36,404 nt of DNA from an uncultured Nitrospira sp. (GCA_946479785.1 CAMLHQ010000029.1:1-36404), one strand, 5' to 3'. Positions 1 to 8,581 are shown, counted from the first letter of the stretch. The notes: generated by a model from the sequence alone, not told the origin. Numbers and translations are program-made.

Positions 1-1359
1 CACCTTATCGACCGGGACGTCGTCGAGGAAACCATTGACACCGGCGTAGATCGAGAGCACCTGATCGGCGACCGACATGGGCTTGTACTGGCCTTGCTTT
101 AATAGCTCGACCATGCGGATGCCGCGCGCAAGCTGCATCTGTGTGGCCTTGTCAAGTTCGCTGCCGAACTGGGCGAAGGCAGCCATCTCTCGATATTGCG
201 CGAGATCCAACCGAAGAGTACCAGCCACCTGCTTCATGGTTTTGATCTGGGCCGAGCCGCCGACGCGCGACACGGAGAGACCAACGTTAATCGCCGGGCG
301 AATACCGGAATAGAAGAGGTCGCTGCCGAGATAGATTTGTCCGTCTGTAATGGAAATGACATTGGTCGGAATATAGGCGGACACGTCGCCCGCTTGGGTT
401 TCAATGATGGGAAGTGCCGTCAAACTTCCGCCGCCCAGCTTGTCATTCAGTTTAGCGGCGCGTTCCAGCAACCGGGAGTGGAGATAGAACACGTCGCCCG
501 GATAGGCTTCGCGGCCCGGCGGTCGGCGCAACAAGAGTGACAGCTGACGATAGGCGACCGCGTGCTTCGAAAGATCGTCGTAGACGATCAGGGCATGCTT
601 GCCGTTGTCGCGGAAGTATTCCCCGATCGCGGCACCGGAGAACGGCGCCAAGAATTGCATGGGGGCCGCATCGCTCGCAGTGGCCGACACGACCATGCTG
701 TAGTCCATGGCATGGTGCTCTTCGAGGGTCTTCACCACTCGGGCGACCGTCGAACGTTTTTGCCCGATCGCCACATAAATACAGAAGACACCAAGTCCCT
801 TCTGATTGATGATGGTATCGATGGCGATTGCCGTTTTGCCGGTCTGCCGGTCGCCGATGATCAGCTCACGCTGGCCGCGGCCGATGGGAATCATGGCGTC
901 GATGGCCTTGATGCCGGTCTGCAATGGTTCGCGAACCGATTGACGGGTGATCACTCCGGGCGCGACGACTTCGATACGAGAAGACTGGGATGACTTGATC
1001 GGCCCCTTGCCGTCGATCGGCTGGCCGATAGCGTTGACCACACGACCGATGAGCGCTTCACCGACCGGGATCTCTGCAATGCGGCCGGTGCGCTTGACTG
1101 AATCGCCTTCTTTGATTCCGACATCATCGCCCATCAACACAGCGCCGACGTTGTCTTCCTCCAAATTCAAGGTGATGCCGTAAAGGCCGCCAGGAAATTC
1201 GAGCATCTCACCGGCCATGGCGCCATCGAGCCCGTAGACCTTGGCAATCCCATCGCCAACCTGAATCACCGAGCCGGTTTCTTTAACGTCAACCTGCTTG
1301 TCGAAGCCTTTGATCTTTTCTTTAATGATCGCACTGATTTCTTCGGCTTTGATCTGCAT
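1..1359 (-). CDS. atpA: ATP synthase F1 subunit alpha (3' end outside window)
   Basis: Alpha subunit of the F1 part of F-type ATP synthase. It forms the alpha3beta3 head with beta and carries a non-catalytic nucleotide site. The frame is open from an ATG at 1359 to the window edge, giving 453 codons, so roughly the last 50 residues of a typical 500-residue protein are missing. The start reads [16 protein letters not shown], the usual alpha N-terminus. The P-loop GDRQTGKTA lies near residues 170-178, the same place as in E. coli. [11 protein letters not shown] and [15 protein letters not shown] are further family hallmarks. A strong AAGGAG ribosome site precedes the ATG by seven bases. The stop of atpH lies 12 bases upstream, so the two are co-transcribed; atpG, atpD and atpC would be expected beyond the edge. 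Confidence 0.97.
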   Translation of the reverse strand, partial: MQIKAEEISAIIKEKIKGFDKQVDVKETGSVIQVGDGIAKVYGLDGAMAGEMLEFPGGLYGITLNLEEDNVGAVLMGDDVGIKEGDSVKRTGRIAEIPVGEALIGRVVNAIGQPIDGKGPIKSSQSSRIEVVAPGVITRQSVREPLQTGIKAIDAMIPIGRGQRELIIGDRQTGKTAIAIDTIINQKGLGVFCIYVAIGQKRSTVARVVKTLEEHHAMDYSMVVSATASDAAPMQFLAPFSGAAIGEYFRDNGKHALIVYDDLSKHAVAYRQLSLLLRRPPGREAYPGDVFYLHSRLLERAAKLNDKLGGGSLTALPIIETQAGDVSAYIPTNVISITDGQIYLGSDLFYSGIRPAINVGLSVSRVGGSAQIKTMKQVAGTLRLDLAQYREMAAFAQFGSELDKATQMQLARGIRMVELLKQGQYKPMSVADQVLSIYAGVNGFLDDVPVDKV

Positions 1360-1371
1360 GACTGCTCCTTG

Positions 1372-1911
1372 CTATTCGCGTGTCAGCAACGACTGCATGG
1401 CCTTCAGGCGCCCTCGGACGGTGCTGTCGACGACGGTGCTGCCGATATGGATTTGCAATCCGGCGAGATGGCCTGGGTCGGTCTGAAAGGTGACATCGAC
1501 CTCGCGCTTGAGTGTCTCGCGCAGACGCGTCTTGATCCGGTCTTGTTCGGCTTGGGGGAATGCTGCTGCGGAAGACACGGTCACTTGCTGAGTGCCTTTG
1601 GACTGGTCGACGAGTTTGGCGAAGGCCTCGGCAATGTCGGGCAGAAACCCAACACGATTTTTCTTCACCAGCTGCCCGAGAAACGACTTCCCGGCCGGCG
1701 GGCAGCCGAGACGGCCTCCAAGTTCGGTCAGGACAGCGATCTTTTCCTCTACTCCAAAAGCCGGCGAGGCAACGATATGGCGCAAGGACGACGAATCCTT
1801 GATCGCTTGGCCCAGACCATTGAGGGTACCCCGCATCGCTTCGATGTTGGGTTGATCGAGAAGCTCGAAGAGTGCCTGGGCGTAACGTCGCGCAACTGCT
1901 GTCTTTATCAC
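1372..1911 (-). CDS. atpH: ATP synthase F1 subunit delta
   Basis: Delta subunit (OSCP homologue), which clamps the peripheral stalk to the top of the F1 head. I start it at the GTG at 1911, giving 179 residues, the normal family length, beginning MIKTAVARRYAQALFEL, the typical first helix. The C-terminal part (TFQTDPGHLAGLQIHIGS) is the conserved delta signature. An open frame extends upstream to a TTG at 2013, but that codon is the -35 box of a good promoter, and the extra 34 residues resemble nothing in the family. No strong ribosome site precedes the GTG (only AGGA very close to it), so the exact start is likely, not certain. The stalk subunit gene atpF is not upstream; mnmA is, so the ATP synthase genes appear split between loci. 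Confidence 0.93.
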   Translation of the reverse strand: MIKTAVARRYAQALFELLDQPNIEAMRGTLNGLGQAIKDSSSLRHIVASPAFGVEEKIAVLTELGGRLGCPPAGKSFLGQLVKKNRVGFLPDIAEAFAKLVDQSKGTQQVTVSSAAAFPQAEQDRIKTRLRETLKREVDVTFQTDPGHLAGLQIHIGSTVVDSTVRGRLKAMQSLLTRE

Positions 1912-1983
1912 TGTCCTGATCCGCTCATTGGTATTAAGGCAAACGGGATGCTTCCGTGCGGGCGGCACGAAAATGGGCGCGCA

Positions 1984-2013
1984 AAAGTAGCATTGGCGGA
2001 TGGGGACTGTCAA
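1984..2013 (-). promoter_or_regulatory. Probable sigma70-type promoter for atpHA
   Basis: On the minus strand a perfect TTGACA (2008-2013) is followed after 18 bases by TACTTT (1984-1989), which is preceded by TGC as an extended -10. Transcription would start near 1977, about 65 bases before the GTG of atpH. It lies in the gap after mnmA, where an operon promoter is expected. Confidence 0.5.
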
Positions 2014-2037
2014 TACAGATAAGGGCTGAGCGAGCGC

Positions 2038-3123
2038 CTAAAAAGGTTGAATGATGCCGCCACCGAGGACTTGCTCGCCTCGATAGAACACAGCGGACTG
2101 TCCGGGGCTCAAGGCTCTTTGCGGTGAATGGAAATGGATGCGCAAGGTATCGTGGCCGACAGGCTCGGCCGTCGCCGAAGTCGCGGGGGTCGCGTACCGG
2201 ACTTTCACAGCAACATCGATCTTGCTCGCGAGTAGAGATCGGTCGAAGAGATTGAGATCCCTGACCTCACAACAGGAGCGAAGCAACCCCTCTTCCGGAC
2301 CGACGACGACTGTATTAGCCAAGGGGTTGACGTGTTGCACATAGAGCCGCTGACCGGCGGCGATGCCGAGGCCGCGACGCTGGCCCGGTGTATAGAAGGC
2401 AATCCCGTCATGCTGGCCGAGGTATCTTCCGCTCTCGTCCATAAATGCGCCGGGATTTTTGGCTTCGGGCATCTCCGTTTCGATAAACGTCCGGTAGTCG
2501 CCATGGCTCACAAAACAGATCTCCTGGCTTTCCTTGAGCTCATCCGCCGGTAATCCAAGCGCCTCAGCTTCCGCCCACACGTCCGCCTTTTGCATCGCAC
2601 CGACCGGAAATCGCAGTCGCGGGAGCCATGAGGGATTCAACCGATAGAGAAAGTAACTCTGGTCTTTCTTCTTGTCGAGCGAACGTTCGAGAGTCAATGC
2701 CGCATCCATTTTTTCGTGGATCCGGACGTAATGGCCCGTGGCGACATATTGGATCCCACGGGAGTCGGCGAGCTCAATTAAACCTCGCAGCTTCACCCGT
2801 TCGTTGCATCGAACACAGGGGTTCGGCGTCATCCCGCCAGCATAGCCCTGGAGAAAATCATGGATGACATTTTCGCGAAAGGTCTGTCGCTGATCGATCA
2901 CATCGTGGGGAATCTTCAGCCGCTGCGCCACAAACCTGGCAATTCCGATCTTGCAACAGCCGCGCTCTTGCCACTTCTTTGATGCGACAACGGTAGCATC
3001 TTCATGCTCCCACACTTGGAGCGTGACACCATGCACGTCATAGCCTTGGCGGACTAAGAGCGCCGCCGCCACAGAGCTATCCACACCGCCGCTCATTCCG
3101 AGGAGAACCGTAGGTCTCTTCAT
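2038..3123 (-). CDS. mnmA: tRNA-specific 2-thiouridylase MnmA
   Basis: Cytoplasmic enzyme that activates U34 of tRNA-Lys, -Glu and -Gln with ATP and replaces its 2-oxygen by sulfur. The 361-residue protein has the PP-loop GMSGGVDSS at residues 9-17, the catalytic cysteine C103 in NPCVRCNERVK and its disulfide partner C203 in SQEICFV. It ends with the conserved VLGGGIIQPF. The start at 3123 (MKRPTVLLG) fits the family; a longer frame to 3270 would run into the bactofilin gene. There is no Shine-Dalgarno sequence. A TACAAT hexamer at 3133-3138 would place the transcript start about three bases before the ATG, so the mRNA may be leaderless. With mnmE and mnmG, also in this window, it builds the 5-substituted 2-thiouridine of wobble position 34. 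Confidence 0.97.
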   Translation of the reverse strand: MKRPTVLLGMSGGVDSSVAAALLVRQGYDVHGVTLQVWEHEDATVVASKKWQERGCCKIGIARFVAQRLKIPHDVIDQRQTFRENVIHDFLQGYAGGMTPNPCVRCNERVKLRGLIELADSRGIQYVATGHYVRIHEKMDAALTLERSLDKKKDQSYFLYRLNPSWLPRLRFPVGAMQKADVWAEAEALGLPADELKESQEICFVSHGDYRTFIETEMPEAKNPGAFMDESGRYLGQHDGIAFYTPGQRRGLGIAAGQRLYVQHVNPLANTVVVGPEEGLLRSCCEVRDLNLFDRSLLASKIDVAVKVRYATPATSATAEPVGHDTLRIHFHSPQRALSPGQSAVFYRGEQVLGGGIIQPF

Positions 3124-3205
3124 AAGGCTGGTATTGTACTGGCGCAGGGCGAAAAGGGCTAGAGGGAGGGATAGTGGCTGACGACGATCGACACCAAAGA
3201 GAAGG

Positions 3206-3604
3206 TTACGAAGCGATGGAAACGGCTTTGGGCTCCGACCACTGCTGCAATCCCATGTCGCACATCCCATGGAAATGGGAACCCTCTTCGATGGCGATCG
3301 AAGGGGTACGGATGTCTCCCACGAGGACGCCCGGTTTGAGGATCTGGATTCTCTCGACAGCGGTAATGGTGCCGTTAATTTTTCCGCTGTTCATCAACAC
3401 GCCTGCGGATACGACGCCTTTGATCACGGCATGTTCTCCGACAATGAGGGTACCGCTGGTATGGATTTCCCCTTCGACACGTCCGTCGACACGCACCGTC
3501 CCGTCGAAGTTCACGACTCCCTTGAAATCGACGTCCTTCGCCAGCAGCGTGAAATTCTCATAATCCGGTTCGGCCTGCACAATTTGTTCTTTCCGTGCCC
3601 ACAT
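3206..3604 (-). CDS. Bactofilin family polymer-forming protein (copy 1)
   Basis: Bactofilins are small beta-helical cytoskeletal proteins that polymerise without nucleotide and scaffold cell-shape, stalk, polarity or segregation factors. This 132-residue protein has the usual plan: a short polar N-terminus (about 1-20), a central run of six-residue beta-helix repeats with regular G, V and I spacing (VRVDGRVEGEIHTSGTLIVG, about 20-110) and a short tail. The ATG at 3604 has a GGGGGT ribosome site about seven bases upstream. Its first residues, MWARKEQ, mirror MWGQDKPE of the adjacent paralogue, so the pair arose by tandem duplication. The upstream paralogue ends 59 bases before. Localisation to the membrane or pole cannot be read from the sequence; no transmembrane segment is present. 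Confidence 0.9.
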   Translation of the reverse strand: MWARKEQIVQAEPDYENFTLLAKDVDFKGVVNFDGTVRVDGRVEGEIHTSGTLIVGEHAVIKGVVSAGVLMNSGKINGTITAVERIQILKPGVLVGDIRTPSIAIEEGSHFHGMCDMGLQQWSEPKAVSIAS

Positions 3605-3641
3605 AATTGACCCCCGATCTAGATGTCGCTAATGCTAAATA

Positions 3642-3670
3642 TTTTATACTAGGTAGTAATTAGTTAGCTA
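3642..3670 (-). promoter_or_regulatory. Possible weak promoter for bactofilin copy 1
   Basis: The AT-rich gap between the two bactofilins holds TATAAA (minus strand, 3642-3647) and, 17 bases upstream, a three-of-six -35 match (3665-3670). It could give the downstream bactofilin separate expression. The -35 match is poor, so this is tentative. Confidence 0.25.
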
Positions 3671-4140
3671 GCTCGCTTGATGCTCGACTGCCCTATTGCC
3701 GCGACCGAATGCAACGTTGCGCTTGGTATGCCTTGGCTCATTTCGAGTCCGCCGTTGAAAAGCACGCCGTCTTCCATCGCAAGCATCGGCGTCTTCATGC
3801 TCCCATTGAACACGGCAGGAGCCCGAAGCTTCACCCGATCCTTTGCTGCGATGTCTCCCGTGATTTTCCCTTTGCAGACAATCGTGCCTGCTGTGACCTT
3901 GGCTTGGATGACCGCTTCTTCTCCAATCAGCAAAATGCCGTCTGTATGAATTTCTCCGTCGAGCAACCCGTCGATTCTCACCGTCCCGCTGTAGGAAATC
4001 GTTCCCTTGAACTCCACGCCTTTTCCTACAAATGCGATAATGTCTCCAGCATCTTCGTTGACCGGCTTGACGGATTCCGCCTTAGTTTCTTCAGTTTCGT
4101 CTTCTGGTCGCTTGACCTCCGGTTTATCCTGCCCCCACAT
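3664..4140 (-). CDS. Bactofilin family polymer-forming protein (copy 2)
   Basis: Second bactofilin, 158 residues when started at the ATG at 4140, which has a clear GGGAGG ribosome site. A longer frame to 4182 adds 14 residues with no such support. Compared with copy 1 it has a longer charged N-terminal tail (about residues 1-32, rich in E, K and D: PEDETEETKAESVK). The same beta-helix core follows (FKGTISYSGTVRIDGLLDGE, then GILLIGEEAVIQAKV) and a C-terminal tail of about 30 residues. The acidic tail is the part most likely to bind partners. It lies downstream of parAB; in some bacteria bactofilins organise ParABS or polar complexes, so a link to segregation is plausible but not shown by this sequence. 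Confidence 0.9.
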   Translation of the reverse strand: MWGQDKPEVKRPEDETEETKAESVKPVNEDAGDIIAFVGKGVEFKGTISYSGTVRIDGLLDGEIHTDGILLIGEEAVIQAKVTAGTIVCKGKITGDIAAKDRVKLRAPAVFNGSMKTPMLAMEDGVLFNGGLEMSQGIPSATLHSVAAIGQSSIKRAS

Positions 4141-4186
4141 GCGCGTGCCTCCCACGTTTATAGCCGCACGGCATTCCTGCAATGAC

Positions 4187-4230
4187 GGCCGGTGTACAGC
4201 TTGGTTGATTCGTAAACACTGCCACCGGCC
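4187..4230. repeat. 8-bp inverted repeat between parB and the bactofilins
   Basis: GGCCGGTG at 4187-4194 pairs perfectly with CACCGGCC at 4223-4230 across a 28-base loop. There is no run of Us on either side, so it is not a canonical intrinsic terminator. It could still shape the parB 3' end or the bactofilin leader, or be an operator. Confidence 0.45.
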
Positions 4231-4294
4231 CTAAGATTTAGCAACAAATATGCCGTTTGCTTCCGGCGGCTATCGGAGGGTACTTAGAGGAAAA

Positions 4295-5143
4295 CTACTG
4301 AAGGATCTGTTCGAGAATTCCGTCAAGCTCCGCTGAGGAAAAATAGTGGATGATGACCTTTCCTCCGCGCCTCCCGTTGAGGATCGAGACCTTCGTCCCA
4401 AGGCGCTTTTGCAAACGCTCCTCAACATCTGAGAGTGGCGACCGACGCAGCTCTTTTGTACTGCGTTTTCTGGCGATTACGCTGGATTCGAGAATTTTTT
4501 CTGTCTCACGTACCGACAGGTTTCGAGCGACGACGAGTTGCGCCACTCGCTGCTGTTCAGAGGAGCTCGAGATCCCCAAAATCACCTTCGCATGACCGGT
4601 GGATAGTTGATCGGTTTCGATCATCTGCTGGACCTCGATGGGAAGATTGAGCAGACGAACAATATTCGCAATTGATGAACGCTCGCAGCCTACGCGCTGC
4701 GCAATAATGTCCTGCGTGAGTCCAAATTCGTTCATCATACGTTGGTAAGCTCGTGCCATCTCCATCGGGTTGAGGTCTTCTCGCTGAAGATTTTCCACCA
4801 GCGCCAGGAGAATCGATTCTTCGTCACTGCAATTTCGAATGACGGCTTGAATAGTCTCCAACCCGGCCTCTCGTGCCGCGCGCCATCGTCGCTCTCCTGA
4901 AATCAGCTCGTACATACCATCTCCCTTGCGTCTAACGAGCACGGGCTGGAGCAATCCACTTTGTTTCAGCGATGCAGCGAGTTCGGCGAGTTCTCGCGGT
5001 GAAAATGTTTGCCGTGGTTGGTACCGATTGGGAACGATGGCGTCGATGCTCAAGTGCTGCACTTCAGGCAGTTCCGGCATCGGAGCCGGCTTCGTCGTGG
5101 GCAATAACGCGTCGAGTCCTCTACCGAGCGCCTTTTTCTCCAT
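4295..5143 (-). CDS. parB: Chromosome partitioning protein ParB
   Basis: ParB binds parS, loads as a CTP-gated clamp and spreads along DNA to form the origin-proximal partition complex. The 282-residue protein has the usual order. The N-terminus (KKALGRGLDALLP) has the ParA-stimulating arginine region. The CTPase core contains GERRWRA at residues 83-89 and ENLQRED at 117-123. A helix-turn-helix follows (LTQDIIAQRVGCERSSIANI, about 146-165), then a C-terminal dimerisation domain. Its start lies inside parA (23-base overlap), with AAAGGAG upstream, so the two are translationally coupled. Two perfect parS sites lie 0.8 and 1.5 kb upstream of its start codon. Confidence 0.97.
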   Translation of the reverse strand: MEKKALGRGLDALLPTTKPAPMPELPEVQHLSIDAIVPNRYQPRQTFSPRELAELAASLKQSGLLQPVLVRRKGDGMYELISGERRWRAAREAGLETIQAVIRNCSDEESILLALVENLQREDLNPMEMARAYQRMMNEFGLTQDIIAQRVGCERSSIANIVRLLNLPIEVQQMIETDQLSTGHAKVILGISSSSEQQRVAQLVVARNLSVRETEKILESSVIARKRSTKELRRSPLSDVEERLQKRLGTKVSILNGRRGGKVIIHYFSSAELDGILEQILQ

Positions 5144-5897
5144 GATCGATGAACTCCTTTGCTAAAGACAGGTACGACTGTGCCCCGGCTGAGGCCATGT
5201 TATAAAGCAGGACAGGGCGTCCATAACTTGGAGCCTCCGCCAGCGTCACATTCCGTGGAATCGTCGTATGATAGACGAGGTCTTTGAAGTGTCCGCGCAC
5301 TTGATCCGTAACCTGGCGCGCCAACGTATTCCTCGCATCGTACATTGTCAAGACGATGCCCTCGATCGTCAGGCCAGGGTTCAAGGATTGCTGAATTCGC
5401 TCTATGCTGCCGATCAGCCGACTCAAGCCTTCCATCGCGTAATATTCACATTGAACTGGTATCAGGACGGATCGAGCAGCCACCAATGCATTGACGGTGA
5501 GGATTCCGAGAGCCGGCGGACTATCGAGAAAAATGATATCGAAGAGTGGTTCTACACCTTTTAGAAAGTTACGTAACAGCTTTTCTCGCTCCTCAATATT
5601 GACAAGTTCAATTTCAGCCCCGGCCAGATCAGCATTAGCGGGAAGAAGCGATAATCCGCTCACTTCGGTATTCTGTACAGCTTCTTCGAATTTCACATAA
5701 TTAATCAAACAGTTATAGACCGTCTTCTGTAACGATCGAGGATCGATCCCAAGGCCGCTCGTCGCATTGCCTTGCGGATCCATGTCCACTAAAAGGACAC
5801 GCTTTCCTTGCAGTGCAATCCCGGCTGCGAGGTTCACTGCTGTAGTGGTCTTTCCAACTCCTCCTTTCTGATTTGCAAGTGCAACTATCTTAGCCAT
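5121..5897 (-). CDS. parA: Chromosome partitioning ATPase ParA (Soj)
   Basis: Walker-type ATPase that coats the nucleoid in its ATP-bound dimer form and moves ParB-parS complexes apart. The 258-residue protein starts MAKIVALANQKGGVGKTT, with the deviant Walker A motif at residues 11-18 including both signature lysines. DMDPQGNATSGLG follows in the Walker A' region and IIFLDSPPALG is the Walker B strand. It has no N-terminal DNA-binding extension, so it is the chromosomal Soj type, not the plasmid P1 type. The ATG has a GGAG ribosome site. It follows rsmG by 47 bases, and that gap carries a parS site, so ParB spreading could affect transcription of its own operon. Confidence 0.97.
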   Translation of the reverse strand: MAKIVALANQKGGVGKTTTAVNLAAGIALQGKRVLLVDMDPQGNATSGLGIDPRSLQKTVYNCLINYVKFEEAVQNTEVSGLSLLPANADLAGAEIELVNIEEREKLLRNFLKGVEPLFDIIFLDSPPALGILTVNALVAARSVLIPVQCEYYAMEGLSRLIGSIERIQQSLNPGLTIEGIVLTMYDARNTLARQVTDQVRGHFKDLVYHTTIPRNVTLAEAPSYGRPVLLYNMASAGAQSYLSLAKEFIDHGEKGAR

Positions 5898-5918
5898 TCT
5901 GCTCCAAAAGATAGACAG

Positions 5919-5934
5919 TGTTCCACGTGGAACA
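5919..5934. promoter_or_regulatory. parS: parS centromere site 1
   Basis: TGTTCCACGTGGAACA is a perfect 16-bp palindrome and a standard form of the bacterial parS consensus. It lies in the rsmG-parA gap, next to genes that encode both partners. It is expected to be a ParB loading site. Confidence 0.93.
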
Positions 5935-5944
5935 TGCTGAGACT

Positions 5945-6607
5945 TTAAGTGGAAACAGCCCTGGTCATAATAGTAATGACGCGGCTGCCATGGGACCTTG
6001 GCAAGGAAAAGCTCCGCTCTGACTCCGTCTTAAAGTGACCATCATGATGGTTTTTCGCAATTTTTTCCGTTCGATACAGAACCACTTTTCCTTTGGGCTT
6101 GAGTGCAACCGAGGCCTGGTCTTCAATTTCATCAAATCGAATGGCTCTCACCACTATTAGATCTCCATGACGATATTGCTTCTGAGCGACATACTGCTGA
6201 AGCGTTCCGGGAAATATTGAGACGTCTAACAGTTTGAGGGAGCCCACGATGGAATGGAGAAATGAACATTTTTTTTGCACCGGCTCAATTAATAGCAGCT
6301 GAAGATCATCCCGGACGATTTTTAATGGTATACCGGGGAAGCCGGCCCCGGTTCCTACATCAATGACCATTCCTTTCGATGGAAAGTCGACCGCGGTTAA
6401 GGCGGCTAATGAGTCCACAAAATGCTTCGCGATAATTTCATACGGATCTGTGATACTGGTTAAATTTGTGGTCCGGTTCCACTGAAGCAGCTGGGACAGA
6501 TAGATCAGGAACTGCCCGATCTGTTTTTCGGTAAGATTTAAATCAAGTTCACTTGTAGCACAAACAAGAAACTCACGTAACTGACGCTCATGTTCCACGT
6601 GGAACAA
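5945..6607 (-). CDS. rsmG: 16S rRNA (guanine527-N7)-methyltransferase RsmG
   Basis: RsmG (GidB) methylates N7 of G527 in the 530 loop of 16S rRNA, using S-adenosylmethionine; its loss gives low-level streptomycin resistance in other species. The 220-residue frame has the SAM-binding motif VIDVGTGAGFPGIPL at residues 81-95 and LLLIEPVQKKCSFL as the second strand and helix. HFVDSL near 62-67 is also conserved. The start is unusual: a stop codon immediately precedes a TTG at 6607, and the first codons (MFHVEH) are the parS palindrome itself. A GTG four codons in is the alternative. No Shine-Dalgarno sequence precedes either. It sits 55 bases after mnmG and 47 before parA, the common gidA-gidB-parA-parB order. 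Confidence 0.93.
   Translation of the reverse strand: MFHVEHERQLREFLVCATSELDLNLTEKQIGQFLIYLSQLLQWNRTTNLTSITDPYEIIAKHFVDSLAALTAVDFPSKGMVIDVGTGAGFPGIPLKIVRDDLQLLLIEPVQKKCSFLHSIVGSLKLLDVSIFPGTLQQYVAQKQYRHGDLIVVRAIRFDEIEDQASVALKPKGKVVLYRTEKIAKNHHDGHFKTESERSFSLPRSHGSRVITIMTRAVST
6591..6606. promoter_or_regulatory. parS: parS centromere site 2, overlapping the rsmG start
   Basis: A second perfect TGTTCCACGTGGAACA, identical to the first and 672 bp from it. It covers the start codon and first five codons of rsmG. Bound ParB would be placed on the rsmG translation start region. Confidence 0.93.
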
Positions 6608-6662
6608 TTACGTGAAATCATAAGAGAGGTCAAGCCCTCACTCGGTAGCATTAGCCCTCTGT

Positions 6663-8564
6663 CTAATCATTCGCAAAATACACTATTTCATCATCGGTCG
6701 GGTCCTCTTTGTATTTCTCAAGGGCGACAAGAAGGAGGGAAATCGCAGCTGGTGTCACCCCGGAGATGCGCGACGCTTGGCCTACGGAGCCAGGTCGGAC
6801 GTGCTTAAGTTTCTCCCGAACCTCCTTCGAGAAACCGACAATTCGGTCATAAGAAAACGATGCCGGAATCGCTCTTGTCTCCAGTTTTTTGAAACGTCCA
6901 ATCTGTTGAAGTTGACGTTTAATGTAACCGGAGTATTTAACTTGTATTTCTATTTCTTCAATTATTTCATTATCTTGAGATCTTTCTAGGCCGAGACAAT
7001 CGAGCAAAGTCTCGTACGTGACCTCTTGTCGGCGTAATAACTGTGCGGCCGTATAGGGGCCTGAGACGTCATCGATCTGAGCATTGGCAAATCGTGATCG
7101 TATCTCATTACTGAGGCGTGGCCTTAGTTCCTCCAGTCTATTGATCTCATTGTCAATCTGCTCACGTTTCTGGCTGAACTTCGCATAGACTTCATCGGCT
7201 ATTAGTCCGATCTGTCGACCGGCCTCAGTCAAACGAAGATCTGCGTTGCCATGCCGTAATAGAAGACGATACTCGGCTCGTGACGTAAACATGCGATAGG
7301 GTTCACGCGCGTCTTTCGTGATCAAATCGTCGATCAGCACTCCGATGTAGGCCTGTGAGCGATCCAGGATCAATGGAGCCTTCTCTTTCAACTTGAGGAC
7401 CGCATTGATACCGGCCATGAGGCCTTGGGCCGCCGCCTCCTCATATCCGGAGGTCCCATTGATTTGTCCGGCGTGGTACAGGCCCTCGACGAGTTTCGTT
7501 TCCAATGTCGGATGCAGCTGCCGGGGAGGAAAATAATCGTACTCGATCGCATAACCTGGCTTGAGCATCCGCGATCGCTCCAAACCGGTAATCGTTTTCA
7601 ACATCGCGCTCTGTACATCTACCGGAAGGCTGGTCGAAATCCCGTTAGGATAGAATTCCGGGGTATCCAGGCCCTCCGGCTCCACGAAGATCTGATGGCG
7701 TTGCTTCTCGGCGAAGCGAACGACTTTATCCTCGATGGAGGGACAGTACCGCGGGCCGATCGATTCAATGACGCCGCTGTACAGCGGCGACCGGTCGAGA
7801 TTGCTGCGGATGATGTCGTGCGTCGCCTGATTTGTATAGGTCAGGTGACATTCACGCTGTGGAATGAGGATGCGATCGGTCCGGTATGAAAACGGCGGCG
7901 GCGGATCGTCACCCGGTTGCGGAATCATGGTGGAGAAATCGATCGTATCCCGGTCTAATCGAGGCGGAGTGCCGGTTTTCAGCCGCCCGACTTCAAAGCC
8001 CAGATCCCGCATGCAGTCAGACAAGTGTTCGGCCGACGCTTCTCCTGCGCGGCCAGCCGGAAAATGGTTCAGGCCGATATGGATGAGACCCTTAAGAAAT
8101 GTACCTGATGTGAGAATGACGGCCTTCGCCGCAATATGATCGCCGCCATCCGTCACGACACCCGTCACAACCCCCCCATAATGAAGGAGTCGGTCGACTG
8201 TCCCTTGGCCGATCGTCAGTCCAGGCTGATGCTCCAACGTGTCTCGCATTGCCTGTCGATACAACTTCTTGTCGCACTGGGCCCGAAGCGCCCGCACCGC
8301 CGGCCCTTTACTGGTGTTGATGAAACGGAACTGAATGCCGGCTCGGTCCGTATTACGAGCCATTTCACCGCCGAGGGCGTCGATCTCCTTGACCAGATGA
8401 CCCTTCGCAATCCCGCCGATGGCGGGATTGCAGGACATCTGTGCCACCCGATCTCGATCCATCGTCAACAAGAGGGTCTTCGCTCCCATCCGAGCTGCGG
8501 CCAGCGCGGCTTCGCAGCCGGCATGCCCGCCACCAACAACAATGACCTCGAACGACTGGGACAC
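6663..8564 (-). CDS. mnmG: tRNA uridine-5-carboxymethylaminomethyl modification enzyme MnmG
   Basis: FAD-dependent partner of MnmE. Together they add the (carboxymethyl)aminomethyl group at C5 of U34 in tRNAs reading split codon boxes, using 5,10-methylene-THF and glycine or ammonium. The 633-residue protein begins [20 protein letters not shown], the FAD Rossmann fold. It also has the [14 protein letters not shown] loop and [20 protein letters not shown], both hallmarks of the GidA family. I choose the GTG at 8564 because GGGGGG lies nine bases upstream and the length is normal. The frame continues to a TTG at 8597, which would overlap the end of mnmE. It is 17 bases downstream of mnmE in the same operon. 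Confidence 0.96.
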   Translation of the reverse strand: MSQSFEVIVVGGGHAGCEAALAAARMGAKTLLLTMDRDRVAQMSCNPAIGGIAKGHLVKEIDALGGEMARNTDRAGIQFRFINTSKGPAVRALRAQCDKKLYRQAMRDTLEHQPGLTIGQGTVDRLLHYGGVVTGVVTDGGDHIAAKAVILTSGTFLKGLIHIGLNHFPAGRAGEASAEHLSDCMRDLGFEVGRLKTGTPPRLDRDTIDFSTMIPQPGDDPPPPFSYRTDRILIPQRECHLTYTNQATHDIIRSNLDRSPLYSGVIESIGPRYCPSIEDKVVRFAEKQRHQIFVEPEGLDTPEFYPNGISTSLPVDVQSAMLKTITGLERSRMLKPGYAIEYDYFPPRQLHPTLETKLVEGLYHAGQINGTSGYEEAAAQGLMAGINAVLKLKEKAPLILDRSQAYIGVLIDDLITKDAREPYRMFTSRAEYRLLLRHGNADLRLTEAGRQIGLIADEVYAKFSQKREQIDNEINRLEELRPRLSNEIRSRFANAQIDDVSGPYTAAQLLRRQEVTYETLLDCLGLERSQDNEIIEEIEIQVKYSGYIKRQLQQIGRFKKLETRAIPASFSYDRIVGFSKEVREKLKHVRPGSVGQASRISGVTPAAISLLLVALEKYKEDPTDDEIVYFAND

Positions 8565-8581
8565 GAGTTCGTTCCCCCCGG

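Noticed and set aside
1369..2022. 217-codon plus-strand frame
   Set aside because: Antisense shadow of atpH, which has clear family motifs on the minus strand.
6590..6808. Plus-strand frame starting MFHVEQ opposite rsmG and mnmG
   Set aside because: Its start arises because the parS palindrome reads the same on both strands. The rest lies antisense to the end of mnmG and resembles no protein.
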